NCBI RefSeq assembly: GCF_010092985.1
Contig: NZ_CP048106.1
Location: forward strand, 930,001-994,000
Source of the DNA: Pontibacter pudoricolor
Lineage (GTDB): Bacteria; Bacteroidota; Bacteroidia; Cytophagales; Hymenobacteraceae
Direction: 5' to 3'
Length of the DNA stretch: 64,000 bases
The notes under the pieces are model-generated. The model was not told where the DNA came from, ran no database searches, and worked only from the letters and a program-made list of their open reading frames with translations. A program made the translations under genes and the position numbers. Below, one piece after another: positions 43,876-52,669 of this stretch. Numbering within the stretch: position 1 is the first letter of the stretch; each line of letters opens with the position of its first letter.

Positions 43876-45087
43876 ATGAAGAAAGTTTTGTTAGCCTTCA
43901 GCGGCGGTCTGGATACATCATATTGCGCTATTTACCTGTCGCAGGAACTGGGACTGGAAGTATATGCAGCTTTGGTAGATACCGGTGGTTTTTCAGCGGA
44001 AGAGATCCGGGAAATTGAGCGCCGTGCCTATAGTTTGGGTGTAAAGCAATTTACGCACCTGGATGAGAAGGAAAGCTACTACAAGAGTTGCATTAAATAC
44101 ATGATCTTCGGCAATGTACTGAAGAACAACACGTATCCTTTATCGGTGAGTGCGGAGCGCGTAACCCAGGCACTAAGCATTGCAAACTTTGCCAGGAGCA
44201 TCGGAGCGGATTACGTAGCGCATGGAAGCACGGGTGCCGGCAACGACCAGGTGCGCTTTGATATGGTTTTCCAGGCGATCATTCCCGATGTAGAGATCAT
44301 CACCCCGATACGTGATATGAAACTGTCGCGCGAGGAAGAGATTGAATACCTGCGCAAACATGGCGTGGAAATGGACTTTACAAAAGCGCAGTACTCCATC
44401 AATAAAGGCATCTGGGGTACATCGGTTGGCGGAAAAGAAACGCTTACATCACACCTGCCATTACCGGAATCCGCTTACCCTACTCAGCTTAGCAAACACG
44501 AGCCGGAGCGCGTAACTATAGTTTTCAAAAATGGCGAGCCTGTTGGTTTGAATGATGAAGTCTTTGAAAGCCCGGTAGAGGTAATCCAGCGCTTGCAGGA
44601 GTTGGCTGGTCCGTTTGCCATTGGCCGCGACATACACGTGGGCGATACCATTATCGGCATTAAAGGTCGTGTTGGTTTTGAAGCTGCGGCGCCTATGGTG
44701 ATCATAAAAGCACACCATACGCTGGAGAAGCACACGCTAACCAAATGGCAACTATACTGGAAAGACCAGCTGGCAACCTGGTACGGTAACTGGCTGCACG
44801 AAGGACAGTTGCTGGATCCAACGATGCGCGACATTGAAGCCTTTCTGGAGAGCGCGCAGCAAACCGTAACCGGTAAGGTACATGTACTGCTGGCGCCATA
44901 CCGTTTCCAGGTAGAAGGAATTGAAAGCGAGCACGACCTGATGAGCGATAAGTTTGGCAGCTACGGCGAAATGAACCGTGCCTGGTCTGCTGATGATGTG
45001 AAAGGCTTTACCAAAATTTTCGGTAACCAGACCAAATTATACCACAACGTGAATAACACTATAGCAGCATGGGCAACGGAAAAGTAA
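43876..45087 (+). CDS. argG: Argininosuccinate synthase
   Basis: Citrulline + aspartate + ATP to argininosuccinate. 403 residues. The P-loop-like AFSGGLDTSYC, HGSTGAGNDQVRF and NKGIWGTSVGGKE are present. It is translated ahead of argC with a 19-base overlap in another frame. Confidence 0.96.
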   Translation: MKKVLLAFSGGLDTSYCAIYLSQELGLEVYAALVDTGGFSAEEIREIERRAYSLGVKQFTHLDEKESYYKSCIKYMIFGNVLKNNTYPLSVSAERVTQALSIANFARSIGADYVAHGSTGAGNDQVRFDMVFQAIIPDVEIITPIRDMKLSREEEIEYLRKHGVEMDFTKAQYSINKGIWGTSVGGKETLTSHLPLPESAYPTQLSKHEPERVTIVFKNGEPVGLNDEVFESPVEVIQRLQELAGPFAIGRDIHVGDTIIGIKGRVGFEAAAPMVIIKAHHTLEKHTLTKWQLYWKDQLATWYGNWLHEGQLLDPTMRDIEAFLESAQQTVTGKVHVLLAPYRFQVEGIESEHDLMSDKFGSYGEMNRAWSADDVKGFTKIFGNQTKLYHNVNNTIAAWATEK

Positions 45088-46079
45088 AGGCAGGCATTAT
45101 AGGCGGAGCCGGCTATACCGGTGGCGAACTGCTGCGCCTGTTACTCAACCACCCGGATGTTGAACTGGTATTTGCGCATAGCAAAAGCCAGGCTGGCAAA
45201 CCTATTGGTGCTGTGCATACCGACCTGCTGGGTGAAACAGAACTATATTTCAGCGACTCATTTAAGAATGAAGTGGATGTGCTGTTTCTGTGTGTTGGTC
45301 ATGGCGAAGCAAAGAAGTTTTTGGCGGAAAATGATATCCCGGCAACTATAAAGATCATTGACCTGAGCCAGGATTTCCGCTGGAACGGGGAAGCTGGTAA
45401 AGCGCAAACTATAGATGCTACTGGCAGAGCCTTTACTTATGGATTGCCGGAACTGAAGCGCGAAACTATACAGCAGGCGCAGCACATTGCCAACCCGGGT
45501 TGCTTTGCTACAGCCATTCAACTGGCCTTATTGCCATTGGCTGCTAAAGGTTTGATTACGGGCGAAGTGCATGTGAGCGGTATTACAGGAAGCACCGGAG
45601 CAGGACAAAGTCTCAGCCCGACATCACACTATAGCTGGCGCAGCGGCAACATCTCCAACTATAAAGTCCTGAATCACCAGCACCTGAACGAGATCCGCCG
45701 CACACTGAATGAATTGCAGCCAACGCAGAAATTACCAGCCATCCATTTTGTGCCGTATCGCGGGCCTTTTACGCGTGGTATACTCTGTACCAGTTACCTG
45801 CAGTGCAGCCTATCTATAGATGAAGCGCAGAAACTATACAGCAGTTATTACAATACACATCCGTTTGTTTGGCTAAGCCCCTTAACGCCGGACCTGAAGC
45901 AAGTCGTGAATACAAACAAGTGTATTCTTTACCTCGAAAAACAAGGCGAGATGCTTGTGATAACCAGCATGATCGATAACCTGCTGAAAGGGGCTTCGGG
46001 CCAGGCAGTACAAAACATGAACCTGCTTTTCGGACTGGAAGAAACCGCCGGATTAAAGCTGAAACCAACAGGGTTTTAA
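45069..46079 (+). CDS. argC: N-acyl-gamma-glutamyl-phosphate reductase
   Basis: NADPH-dependent reduction of N-acylglutamyl phosphate. 336 residues. Rossmann motif GIIGGAGYTGGELL, catalytic Cys in NPGCFATA, and HFVPYRGPFTRGI. The acyl group is acetyl or succinyl depending on the organism. A 190-bp gap before argD holds repeat phrases. Confidence 0.95.
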   Translation: MGNGKVKAGIIGGAGYTGGELLRLLLNHPDVELVFAHSKSQAGKPIGAVHTDLLGETELYFSDSFKNEVDVLFLCVGHGEAKKFLAENDIPATIKIIDLSQDFRWNGEAGKAQTIDATGRAFTYGLPELKRETIQQAQHIANPGCFATAIQLALLPLAAKGLITGEVHVSGITGSTGAGQSLSPTSHYSWRSGNISNYKVLNHQHLNEIRRTLNELQPTQKLPAIHFVPYRGPFTRGILCTSYLQCSLSIDEAQKLYSSYYNTHPFVWLSPLTPDLKQVVNTNKCILYLEKQGEMLVITSMIDNLLKGASGQAVQNMNLLFGLEETAGLKLKPTGF

Positions 46080-46269
46080 ACTATAGCGAGGTTTTAAACT
46101 ATAGAATGTCATCTCGACGATAGGAGAGATCTATCTCAAATTCAAAATAGATTTCTCACTATAATCGAAACAACAATTTAACAATACAACAACCAACAAT
46201 TAACCATATGTACGTCGAGTATTTCCTTTACTGTCTTACTTCTTACATCTAATTCCCAACGCAGAAATT
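46080..46269. repeat. Repeat-bearing argC-argD gap
   Basis: Holds two CTATAG palindromes (46080-46105), a GTCATCTCGACGATAGGAGA-type element (~46108-46137) of a kind I recognise as recurrent in Bacteroidota intergenic DNA, and an ACAATTTAACAATACAACAA phrase (~46171-46200). Confidence 0.5.
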
Positions 46270-47418
46270 ATGAATCTCTTCGATGTTTATCCTGTCTTTG
46301 ATATCAATCCCGTACGCGGCCAGGGCTGCTACATCTGGGACGACAAAGGTACCCGCTACCTGGACCTGTATGGCGGCCACGCCGTAATTTCCATTGGGCA
46401 CAGCCACCCGCACTACGTAAAGCGCATCGCCCGCCAACTATACGATATCGGTTTTTACTCTAACTCGGTACAAATGCCGATGCAGGAAGAACTGGCGCAA
46501 AAACTGGGAGAACTGAGCGGCTACACTGACTATAGTTTATTCTTGTGTAACTCCGGAGCCGAAGCTAACGAGAATGCCATCAAAGTTGCCTCCTTCCAGA
46601 CGGGCCGTAAAAAGATCATCGCTTTTAAAGGCGCTTTCCATGGCCGTACTTCAGCTGCTGTTGCTGCAACCGATAACCCATCTATCATAGCACCGGTAAA
46701 CGAGACAGAGAATGTTGTATTTCTGCCGCTAAACGATTTAAATGCGTTTGCAAAGGCTTTGTTGAAGTATGGCGATGAGCTGGCAGCTGTAATTGTGGAA
46801 GGCATACAAGGTGTTGGTGGCGTGCACATGCCGGAGCCAACTTTCCTGAAGGCCGTGGAAGCTGGCTGCAAAAAAGCCGGGGCTCTACTCATTCTGGATG
46901 AAGTTCAGTCGGGTTATGGACGTTCGGGTAAATTCTTTGCACACCAGCACACCGATGTAAAGCCGGATTTGATAACTATAGCAAAAGGGATGGGCAATGG
47001 TTTCCCGATCGGTGGCGTACTGATCAGCCCGAAAATTGAAGCGAAGCACGGCATGCTGGGTACTACGTTTGGTGGGAATTACCTGGCCTGTGCAGCCGGT
47101 ATCGCTGTCCTTGAAGTGATGCAGCAGGAGCAATTACTCGGCAACGCTACCCGTATGGGCAAGCGCCTGATGGAAGGACTGCAGGCGCTACCGGGTGTGC
47201 GCGAAGTGCGTGGCCAAGGGTTGATGATAGGAGTAGAGCTGGAAGAGCCCTGTGCGCCGCTGCGCAAAGAGCTGCTGGAGAAACACCGCATTTTCACCGG
47301 TTCTTCATCCGACAAAAACACCCTGCGTTTGTTGCCGCCATTAACTATAAGCGCACGCGAAGTAGAGGCTTTTGTGTCGGCTTTTGAAGCTATTGTTTAT
47401 AACCTACAGGAAAACTAA
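46270..47418 (+). CDS. argD: N-acylornithine aminotransferase
   Basis: PLP aminotransferase producing N-acylornithine, class III. 382 residues. LFLCNSGAEANENAIKVA, KGAFHGRTSAAVAAT, LILDEVQSGYGRSG and the PLP Lys in ITIAKGMGNGFPIGG are conserved. argF' follows immediately after the stop codon. Confidence 0.95.
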   Translation: MNLFDVYPVFDINPVRGQGCYIWDDKGTRYLDLYGGHAVISIGHSHPHYVKRIARQLYDIGFYSNSVQMPMQEELAQKLGELSGYTDYSLFLCNSGAEANENAIKVASFQTGRKKIIAFKGAFHGRTSAAVAATDNPSIIAPVNETENVVFLPLNDLNAFAKALLKYGDELAAVIVEGIQGVGGVHMPEPTFLKAVEAGCKKAGALLILDEVQSGYGRSGKFFAHQHTDVKPDLITIAKGMGNGFPIGGVLISPKIEAKHGMLGTTFGGNYLACAAGIAVLEVMQQEQLLGNATRMGKRLMEGLQALPGVREVRGQGLMIGVELEEPCAPLRKELLEKHRIFTGSSSDKNTLRLLPPLTISAREVEAFVSAFEAIVYNLQEN

Positions 47419-48369
47419 ATGAAAAAATATACTTCTGTGCACGATGTAGCTGATGTGAATGAGCTGGTGAATGAGGCGCTGCACCTGAAAGAGAATCCAT
47501 ATAACTATAAGTCGCTGGGCGAGAACAAAACACTTGGCCTTGTATTTCTGAACCCAAGTTTACGTACCCGCCTCAGCACCCAGAAAGCCGGGCAGAACCT
47601 GGGCATGAACGTGATGGTGATGAACCTGGACAAAGAAGGCTGGGCACTGGAAACGCAGGATGGCGCCATTATGAACGGCACTACCGTAGAGCATATAAAG
47701 GAAGCTGCCGCTGTAATGGGGCAGTACTGCGATATCATCGGAATCCGTTCGTTTCCGAAACTACATGACCGTGAAGAAGACTATAGCGAAGACCTGCTGA
47801 ACAAATTTATTTCTTATGCCAACGTTCCGGTTGTTAGCCTGGAATCGGCTACACGCCACCCGCTGCAAAGCCTGGCCGACCTGGTAACTATAACCGAGCA
47901 AAAACCTGCTGGTAAAAAACCGAAAGTGGTACTGACCTGGGCACCGCACGTAAAAGCTATTCCGCAATGTGTGGCTAACTCTTTTGCCGAATGGATGCAA
48001 CAGGCCGATGTGGAACTGGTAATCACGAACCCGGAGGGCTACGACCTGGCAGACGAATTTACCAAAGGAGCTACAGTTTTACATAACCAGGACGAAGCTT
48101 TGAAGGATGCGGACTTTGTGTATGTAAAAAACTGGTCGAGTTACGAGCAGTATGGCAAGGTGCTGACTGATGGAGAAGGCTGGATGATGACCAATGAGAA
48201 GCTGGCCCTGACCAGTAATGCCAAAGTAATGCACTGCCTGCCGGTTCGCCGCAACGTAGAGCTGAGCGATGAAATCCTGGACGGGACGAACTCGCTGGTA
48301 CTAGAGCAGGCAAACAACCGCACCTATGCTGCGCAGGCTGTTCTTAAACGCATGCTGGAATCACTTTAA
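47419..48369 (+). CDS. argF': N-acylornithine carbamoyltransferase (N-acetyl- or N-succinylornithine)
   Basis: 316 residues of the ArgF' transcarbamylase branch of Xanthomonas (acetylornithine) and Bacteroides (succinylornithine), not classical OTCase. Carbamoyl phosphate site: FLNPSLRTRLST; second loop: GAIMNGTTVEHIKEAA; HPLQSLADL and MHCLPVRRNVELSDEIL follow. Its presence implies that carbamoylation precedes deacylation, with the deacylase (argE in this operon) acting on N-acylcitrulline. Which acyl group is used is set by an active-site residue near position 90 (Val-Glu-His here); I cannot align it reliably. Confidence 0.88.
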   Translation: MKKYTSVHDVADVNELVNEALHLKENPYNYKSLGENKTLGLVFLNPSLRTRLSTQKAGQNLGMNVMVMNLDKEGWALETQDGAIMNGTTVEHIKEAAAVMGQYCDIIGIRSFPKLHDREEDYSEDLLNKFISYANVPVVSLESATRHPLQSLADLVTITEQKPAGKKPKVVLTWAPHVKAIPQCVANSFAEWMQQADVELVITNPEGYDLADEFTKGATVLHNQDEALKDADFVYVKNWSSYEQYGKVLTDGEGWMMTNEKLALTSNAKVMHCLPVRRNVELSDEILDGTNSLVLEQANNRTYAAQAVLKRMLESL

Positions 48370-48465
48370 TTTGACAAAAGACTATTTGACAAAGGACAAA
48401 AGACTTTTAAAGTTAACATTTGATCTTTTGTCCTTTGTCGGACTGTCAAGAAACTCAAAATAAAC

Positions 48466-49260
48466 ATGCTGACTATAGTTAAGATCGGTGGAAATGTAAT
48501 TGATGATCCCGGTTTACTGCACCGTTTTTTGGTTGATTGGGCTGCAGTAACCGGCCCGAAGTTGTTGGTACATGGCGGCGGCAAAATAGCGTCGGCCATT
48601 GGCCAGCGGCTTGGCATCGAACCCAAACTGGTAGATGGTCGTCGTATTACAGATGCCGAAACACTGGAAGTGGTAACTATGGTGTACGGTGGTCTGGTGA
48701 ACAAGAACATCGTGGCGCTACTACAGGCACTTGGCAATAATGCCATAGGTTTAACGGGCGCAGACGCCAACATCATTAAAGCAGAGAAACGTCCGGTTAA
48801 AACGATAGACTTTGGTTTTGTAGGCGATGTAAAAGGGCCAGAAAGCATAAACGTGCAGGCGCTGGATGCGATGTTGCAGGCAGGTTTCACACCTATAGTT
48901 GCTCCACTGACACACGACGGTAACGGCTCGCTGTTAAATACGAATGCAGATACAGTAGCATCCGTTTTGGCCGTGGCTATGGCTCAGAAATATCAAGTAC
49001 AATTGCTTTATTGTTTCGAGAAAAAGGGTGTGTTGCTCGACGCCACAGATGATGCTACTGTAGTTAGCCTGCTGACACCAAAGAAGTATAGTTTAATGAA
49101 GGACAAAGGACAGGTTTACGCAGGCATGCTACCGAAGCTTGACAATGCGTTTGCTACTTTACAAAGTGGGGTAAGCATCGTTAAAATTGGCCAGTCGGAA
49201 GATGTGCTGGCTATGGCTGAGGGAAAACCGGCTGGCACAACTATAGCGCTGCAAGCATAA
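48466..49260 (+). CDS. argB: N-acylglutamate kinase
   Basis: Phosphorylates N-acylglutamate. 264 residues, amino-acid kinase fold. VKIGGNVID, LLVHGGGKIASAIGQRLG, and NTNADTVASVLAVAMA match the family. The 96-bp gap before it has GACAAAAGACTATTTGACAA phrase repeats. argE follows after 2 bases. Confidence 0.94.
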   Translation: MLTIVKIGGNVIDDPGLLHRFLVDWAAVTGPKLLVHGGGKIASAIGQRLGIEPKLVDGRRITDAETLEVVTMVYGGLVNKNIVALLQALGNNAIGLTGADANIIKAEKRPVKTIDFGFVGDVKGPESINVQALDAMLQAGFTPIVAPLTHDGNGSLLNTNADTVASVLAVAMAQKYQVQLLYCFEKKGVLLDATDDATVVSLLTPKKYSLMKDKGQVYAGMLPKLDNAFATLQSGVSIVKIGQSEDVLAMAEGKPAGTTIALQA

Positions 49261-49262
49261 CC

Positions 49263-50330
49263 ATGACGACAGACCAACTATACACGGAAGCGCTGGAGCT
49301 CTTAAAGGAATTGATCAGCATTCCGTCGTTCAGCCGTGAAGAAGATAAGACAGCTGATGCCATCTATAGTTTCCTGGAACAACACGGTATAAACGCTGAG
49401 CGACAAGGGAATAACATATGGGCCTATAACCAGCACTTTAACCCGGAACTGCCAACTATACTGCTTAATTCCCATCACGATACGGTAAAACCAAACGCCG
49501 GCTATACTATAGATCCGTTTGCGCCAACTATAAAAGACGGCAAACTATACGGACTGGGCAGCAACGATGCGGGTGGTTGCCTGGTAGCTTTAACCGCAAC
49601 GTTCCTGCACTTTTATCCGAAGCAGAACCTGAACTATAACTTTGTGCTTGCCGCCACCGCCGAAGAAGAAATATCCGGTACAAACGGGCTGGAGTCTGTA
49701 CTTTCTCAACTTGGCGAAATTAATTTTGCTATAGTTGGCGAACCCACGCAGATGCACCTGGCTATAGCCGAAAAAGGACTGCTGGTACTGGATTGTGTTG
49801 CCCACGGAAAAGCCGGACACGCCGCCCGCGAAGAAGGTATAAATGCCATTTACGAAGCGCTGCCTGACATCGAGTGGTTCCGCAACTATAGATTCGGGAA
49901 AGTATCGGAAACGCTTGGCCCTATAAAGATGAGCGTAACGGTGGTGCAGGCCGGTTCGCAACATAATGTAGTACCGGATACCTGCAAATTTACTGTAGAT
50001 GTGCGCGTAACTGACGCCTATAGTTTGGAAGAAGTGCTTGCTACTGTAAAGCAGCATGTGAAATCTACTGTTACGCCACGTTCTGTTCGGTTGCAGCCAT
50101 CCGGTATTTCGCTTACGCACCCCATCGTTCAGGCGGGTATTAAGTTGGGCCGCAACACCTACGGATCACCTACCACGTCCGATCAGGCGTTACTACGTGT
50201 GCCATCCGTAAAACTCGGTCCCGGCGACTCAGCCCGCTCACACACTGCCGACGAATACATAGAACTACAGGAACTGAAAGAAGGCATTGCGCTCTACATC
50301 AAAATGCTGAGTTTAATTACTGATCAATAA
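49263..50330 (+). CDS. argE: M20 N-acylornithine/N-acylcitrulline deacylase
   Basis: 355 residues, M20 metallopeptidase. Zinc residues in LLNSHHDTVKP and GSNDAGG, catalytic Glu in ATAEEEISG, and a lid domain (~170-280). With ArgF' in the same operon it should remove the acyl group from N-acylcitrulline rather than N-acylornithine (inference from pathway order). The gene is dense in CTATAG palindromes, about eight. Confidence 0.92.
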   Translation: MTTDQLYTEALELLKELISIPSFSREEDKTADAIYSFLEQHGINAERQGNNIWAYNQHFNPELPTILLNSHHDTVKPNAGYTIDPFAPTIKDGKLYGLGSNDAGGCLVALTATFLHFYPKQNLNYNFVLAATAEEEISGTNGLESVLSQLGEINFAIVGEPTQMHLAIAEKGLLVLDCVAHGKAGHAAREEGINAIYEALPDIEWFRNYRFGKVSETLGPIKMSVTVVQAGSQHNVVPDTCKFTVDVRVTDAYSLEEVLATVKQHVKSTVTPRSVRLQPSGISLTHPIVQAGIKLGRNTYGSPTTSDQALLRVPSVKLGPGDSARSHTADEYIELQELKEGIALYIKMLSLITDQ

Positions 50331-50430
50331 TGCTGAATGACTTATAAACTATAGCAATTCAATCAAATAAGCAAATCTATAGTTTACCAGGTCAACAAAT
50401 TAACAATCCAACAATTTAACCATCAATCAG

Positions 50431-51762
50431 ATGAAACTCTGGCAGAAAGACATACAGGTACAGGCAGAAATAGAACGCTTTACGGTAGGCAACGACCGCG
50501 AAATGGACCTGGAACTGGCACCGTTTGATATACTTGGTTCACTGGCACATACGCGTATGCTGGCGCAGGTTGGGCTGCTGGAGCAGAACGATCTGGCTGC
50601 GGTGCAACACGCACTGAAGCAACTATACAAAGAAGTAGCGCAGGGTAATTTTGAAATTGAAGATGGCATGGAAGATGTGCACTCGCAGGTGGAGTTGCTG
50701 CTGACCAAACGCATTGGCGAAGCCGGTAAAAAGATACACAGCGGCCGCTCCCGCAACGACCAGGTTTTAGTGGATCTCAAATTATACATGCGCCACCAAT
50801 TGCGCCAGGTTGTAGAAGTTACTGAAACCTTATTCCATACGTTACAGCAGCTAAGCGAGCAACACAAAGACAAACTGCTGCCGGGCTACACGCACCTGCA
50901 GGTAGCCATGCCTTCGTCGTTTGGCTTATGGTTTGGTGCCTATGCCGAAAGCCTGATCGATGATCTGTTGGTGGTACAATCTGCCTACAAAATCAGCAAT
51001 AAGAATCCGTTAGGCTCAGCTGCGGGATATGGCTCGTCGTTCCCGCTGAATCGCCAGTTGACTACTGACTTGCTTGGTTTTGAGAGCCTGAACTATAATG
51101 TGGTGTATGCGCAAATGGGCCGTGGCAAAACTGAAAGGGTAGTAGCGACTGCGCTGGCAACTATAGCTGCAACGATTGGCCGTATGGCTATGGACCTTTG
51201 CCTGTACATGAGCCAGAACTTTGCCTTTGTAAGCTTACCGGATGAGTTGACAACCGGCTCCAGCATTATGCCTCACAAAAAGAATCCGGATGTGTTTGAG
51301 CTCATCCGTGGAAAATGCAACAAACTGCAAGGCCTGCCAAACGAGATAGCGCTGCAAACAGCCAACCTTCCATCCGGGTATCACCGCGATATGCAGTTAT
51401 TGAAAGAGAGCCTTTTCCCTGCATTTAATACTTTACTGGATTGTCTGCAGATGGCTAACTATATGCTGCCAAAGCTTATCGTGAAAGACAACATCATGCA
51501 GGACGAAAAATACAAGTATGCCTTTAGCGTGGAAGTAGTGAACAACGAAGTGCTCCAGGGTATACCGTTCCGGGATGCGTATAAAAACATTGGTGCAACT
51601 ATAGCAAGCGGCACGTTTGAAGCGCCAACCCAGGTAAACCATACCCACGAAGGAAGCATAGGTAACCTTTGCACCGAGCAAATTGCCACGCAGATGCAGC
51701 AGGTGTTAAAGGGCTTTGATTTTGAAAAAGCAGATGAAGCTATCCAATCTTTACTTCTCTGA
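50431..51762 (+). CDS. argH: Argininosuccinate lyase
   Basis: Splits argininosuccinate to arginine and fumarate; last step. 443 residues. SGRSRNDQVLVDLKLYMR, LPGYTHLQVAMP and the signature TGSSIMPHKKNPDVFEL are present. The 100-bp gap from argE carries a CAACAAATTAACAATCCAAC phrase. A terminator lies 29 bases after its stop and ends the operon. Confidence 0.96.
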   Translation: MKLWQKDIQVQAEIERFTVGNDREMDLELAPFDILGSLAHTRMLAQVGLLEQNDLAAVQHALKQLYKEVAQGNFEIEDGMEDVHSQVELLLTKRIGEAGKKIHSGRSRNDQVLVDLKLYMRHQLRQVVEVTETLFHTLQQLSEQHKDKLLPGYTHLQVAMPSSFGLWFGAYAESLIDDLLVVQSAYKISNKNPLGSAAGYGSSFPLNRQLTTDLLGFESLNYNVVYAQMGRGKTERVVATALATIAATIGRMAMDLCLYMSQNFAFVSLPDELTTGSSIMPHKKNPDVFELIRGKCNKLQGLPNEIALQTANLPSGYHRDMQLLKESLFPAFNTLLDCLQMANYMLPKLIVKDNIMQDEKYKYAFSVEVVNNEVLQGIPFRDAYKNIGATIASGTFEAPTQVNHTHEGSIGNLCTEQIATQMQQVLKGFDFEKADEAIQSLLL

Positions 51763-51790
51763 TAAGTTTATACCAGATACAGATAGTAGA

Positions 51791-51818
51791 AGAGACGCAA
51801 AGACGGCGTCTCTTTTGT
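51791..51818 (+). terminator. Terminator of the arginine operon
   Basis: Stem AGAGACGC / GCGTCTCT with a 7-base loop followed by TTTTGTTT. It separates argH from the amidoligase cluster. Confidence 0.85.
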
Positions 51819-51944
51819 TTAGAAGATAACTGAAAAACACCTCGAGTTTAGTGTCCTATTTAATCACATTTATTTACTAAAACTTATAGATACTACAGCG
51901 TATAAGGTTCACACTGTTACTTGTTAATTAGAGCCTGAAACCAA

Positions 51945-52661
51945 GTGATCCCAATAAAGATACATACGCAACCCGACGATTCTACCTGTGGGCCGACCAG
52001 TCTCCATGCCGTATACCGTTACTTTAAAGATCCTATCTCACTTGGCGAAGTAATAAAAACGGTGCCTTACCTGGATGAAGGTGGAACATTGGAAGTTTTG
52101 CTGGCATGCCATGCTTTGCAACGCGGCTATAATGCTACCATCTTTACCTATAACCTGAATGTATTTGACCCGACATGGTTCGATCTTACTAACGAGGAGA
52201 TCATAGCTAAACTGGAGCAGCAGCTGGAAATAAAAACGGGTAAAAAGCTCAGAAGAGCATCCAATGCTTACATAGAATTTCTGAAACTGGGTGGCAAACT
52301 GCGTTGCGAAGACCTGACAGTTACCTTGTTGCGCTCTTTTTTTGATAACGGCGTACCAATTCTGACAGGGCTCAGCGCCACGTATTTGTACCGCAGTGCG
52401 CGCGAGTTTGCTGATGAAGCCGGTAACTCTGTGTATGATGATGTACAGGGTTACCCAATGGGCCACTTTGTAGTGCTTTGTGGTTTTACCGATGACCTGC
52501 AACATGTGGTCGTGGCTGATCCTTACCCTGAAAATCCATACTTTAAGAATAACTATTACGAGGTGGGGCTTTCGCATCTGCTCAGTTCTATTTTGCTGGG
52601 CATGTCTACTTTCGATGCCAACCTGCTGGCCATAGAGCCTAAAATTCCCTTAACCGAATAA
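51945..52661 (+). CDS. C39-like (papain-fold) peptidase of an amidoligase cluster
   Basis: 238 residues starting at GTG (51945). Papain-type triad: Cys15 in DDSTCGPTS, His174 in MGHFVVLCGF and Asp192 in VVADPYP. No signal peptide or membrane segment, so unlike ABC-linked C39 bacteriocin proteases it acts alone in the cytosol. It is the first of four closely packed genes. Peptidases of this kind are found beside RimK/RLAN ligases in predicted peptide-tag or peptide-metabolite systems, where they may trim or transfer the product. Substrate unknown. Confidence 0.82.
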   Translation: MIPIKIHTQPDDSTCGPTSLHAVYRYFKDPISLGEVIKTVPYLDEGGTLEVLLACHALQRGYNATIFTYNLNVFDPTWFDLTNEEIIAKLEQQLEIKTGKKLRRASNAYIEFLKLGGKLRCEDLTVTLLRSFFDNGVPILTGLSATYLYRSAREFADEAGNSVYDDVQGYPMGHFVVLCGFTDDLQHVVVADPYPENPYFKNNYYEVGLSHLLSSILLGMSTFDANLLAIEPKIPLTE

Positions 52662-52669
52662 CCCTAAAC

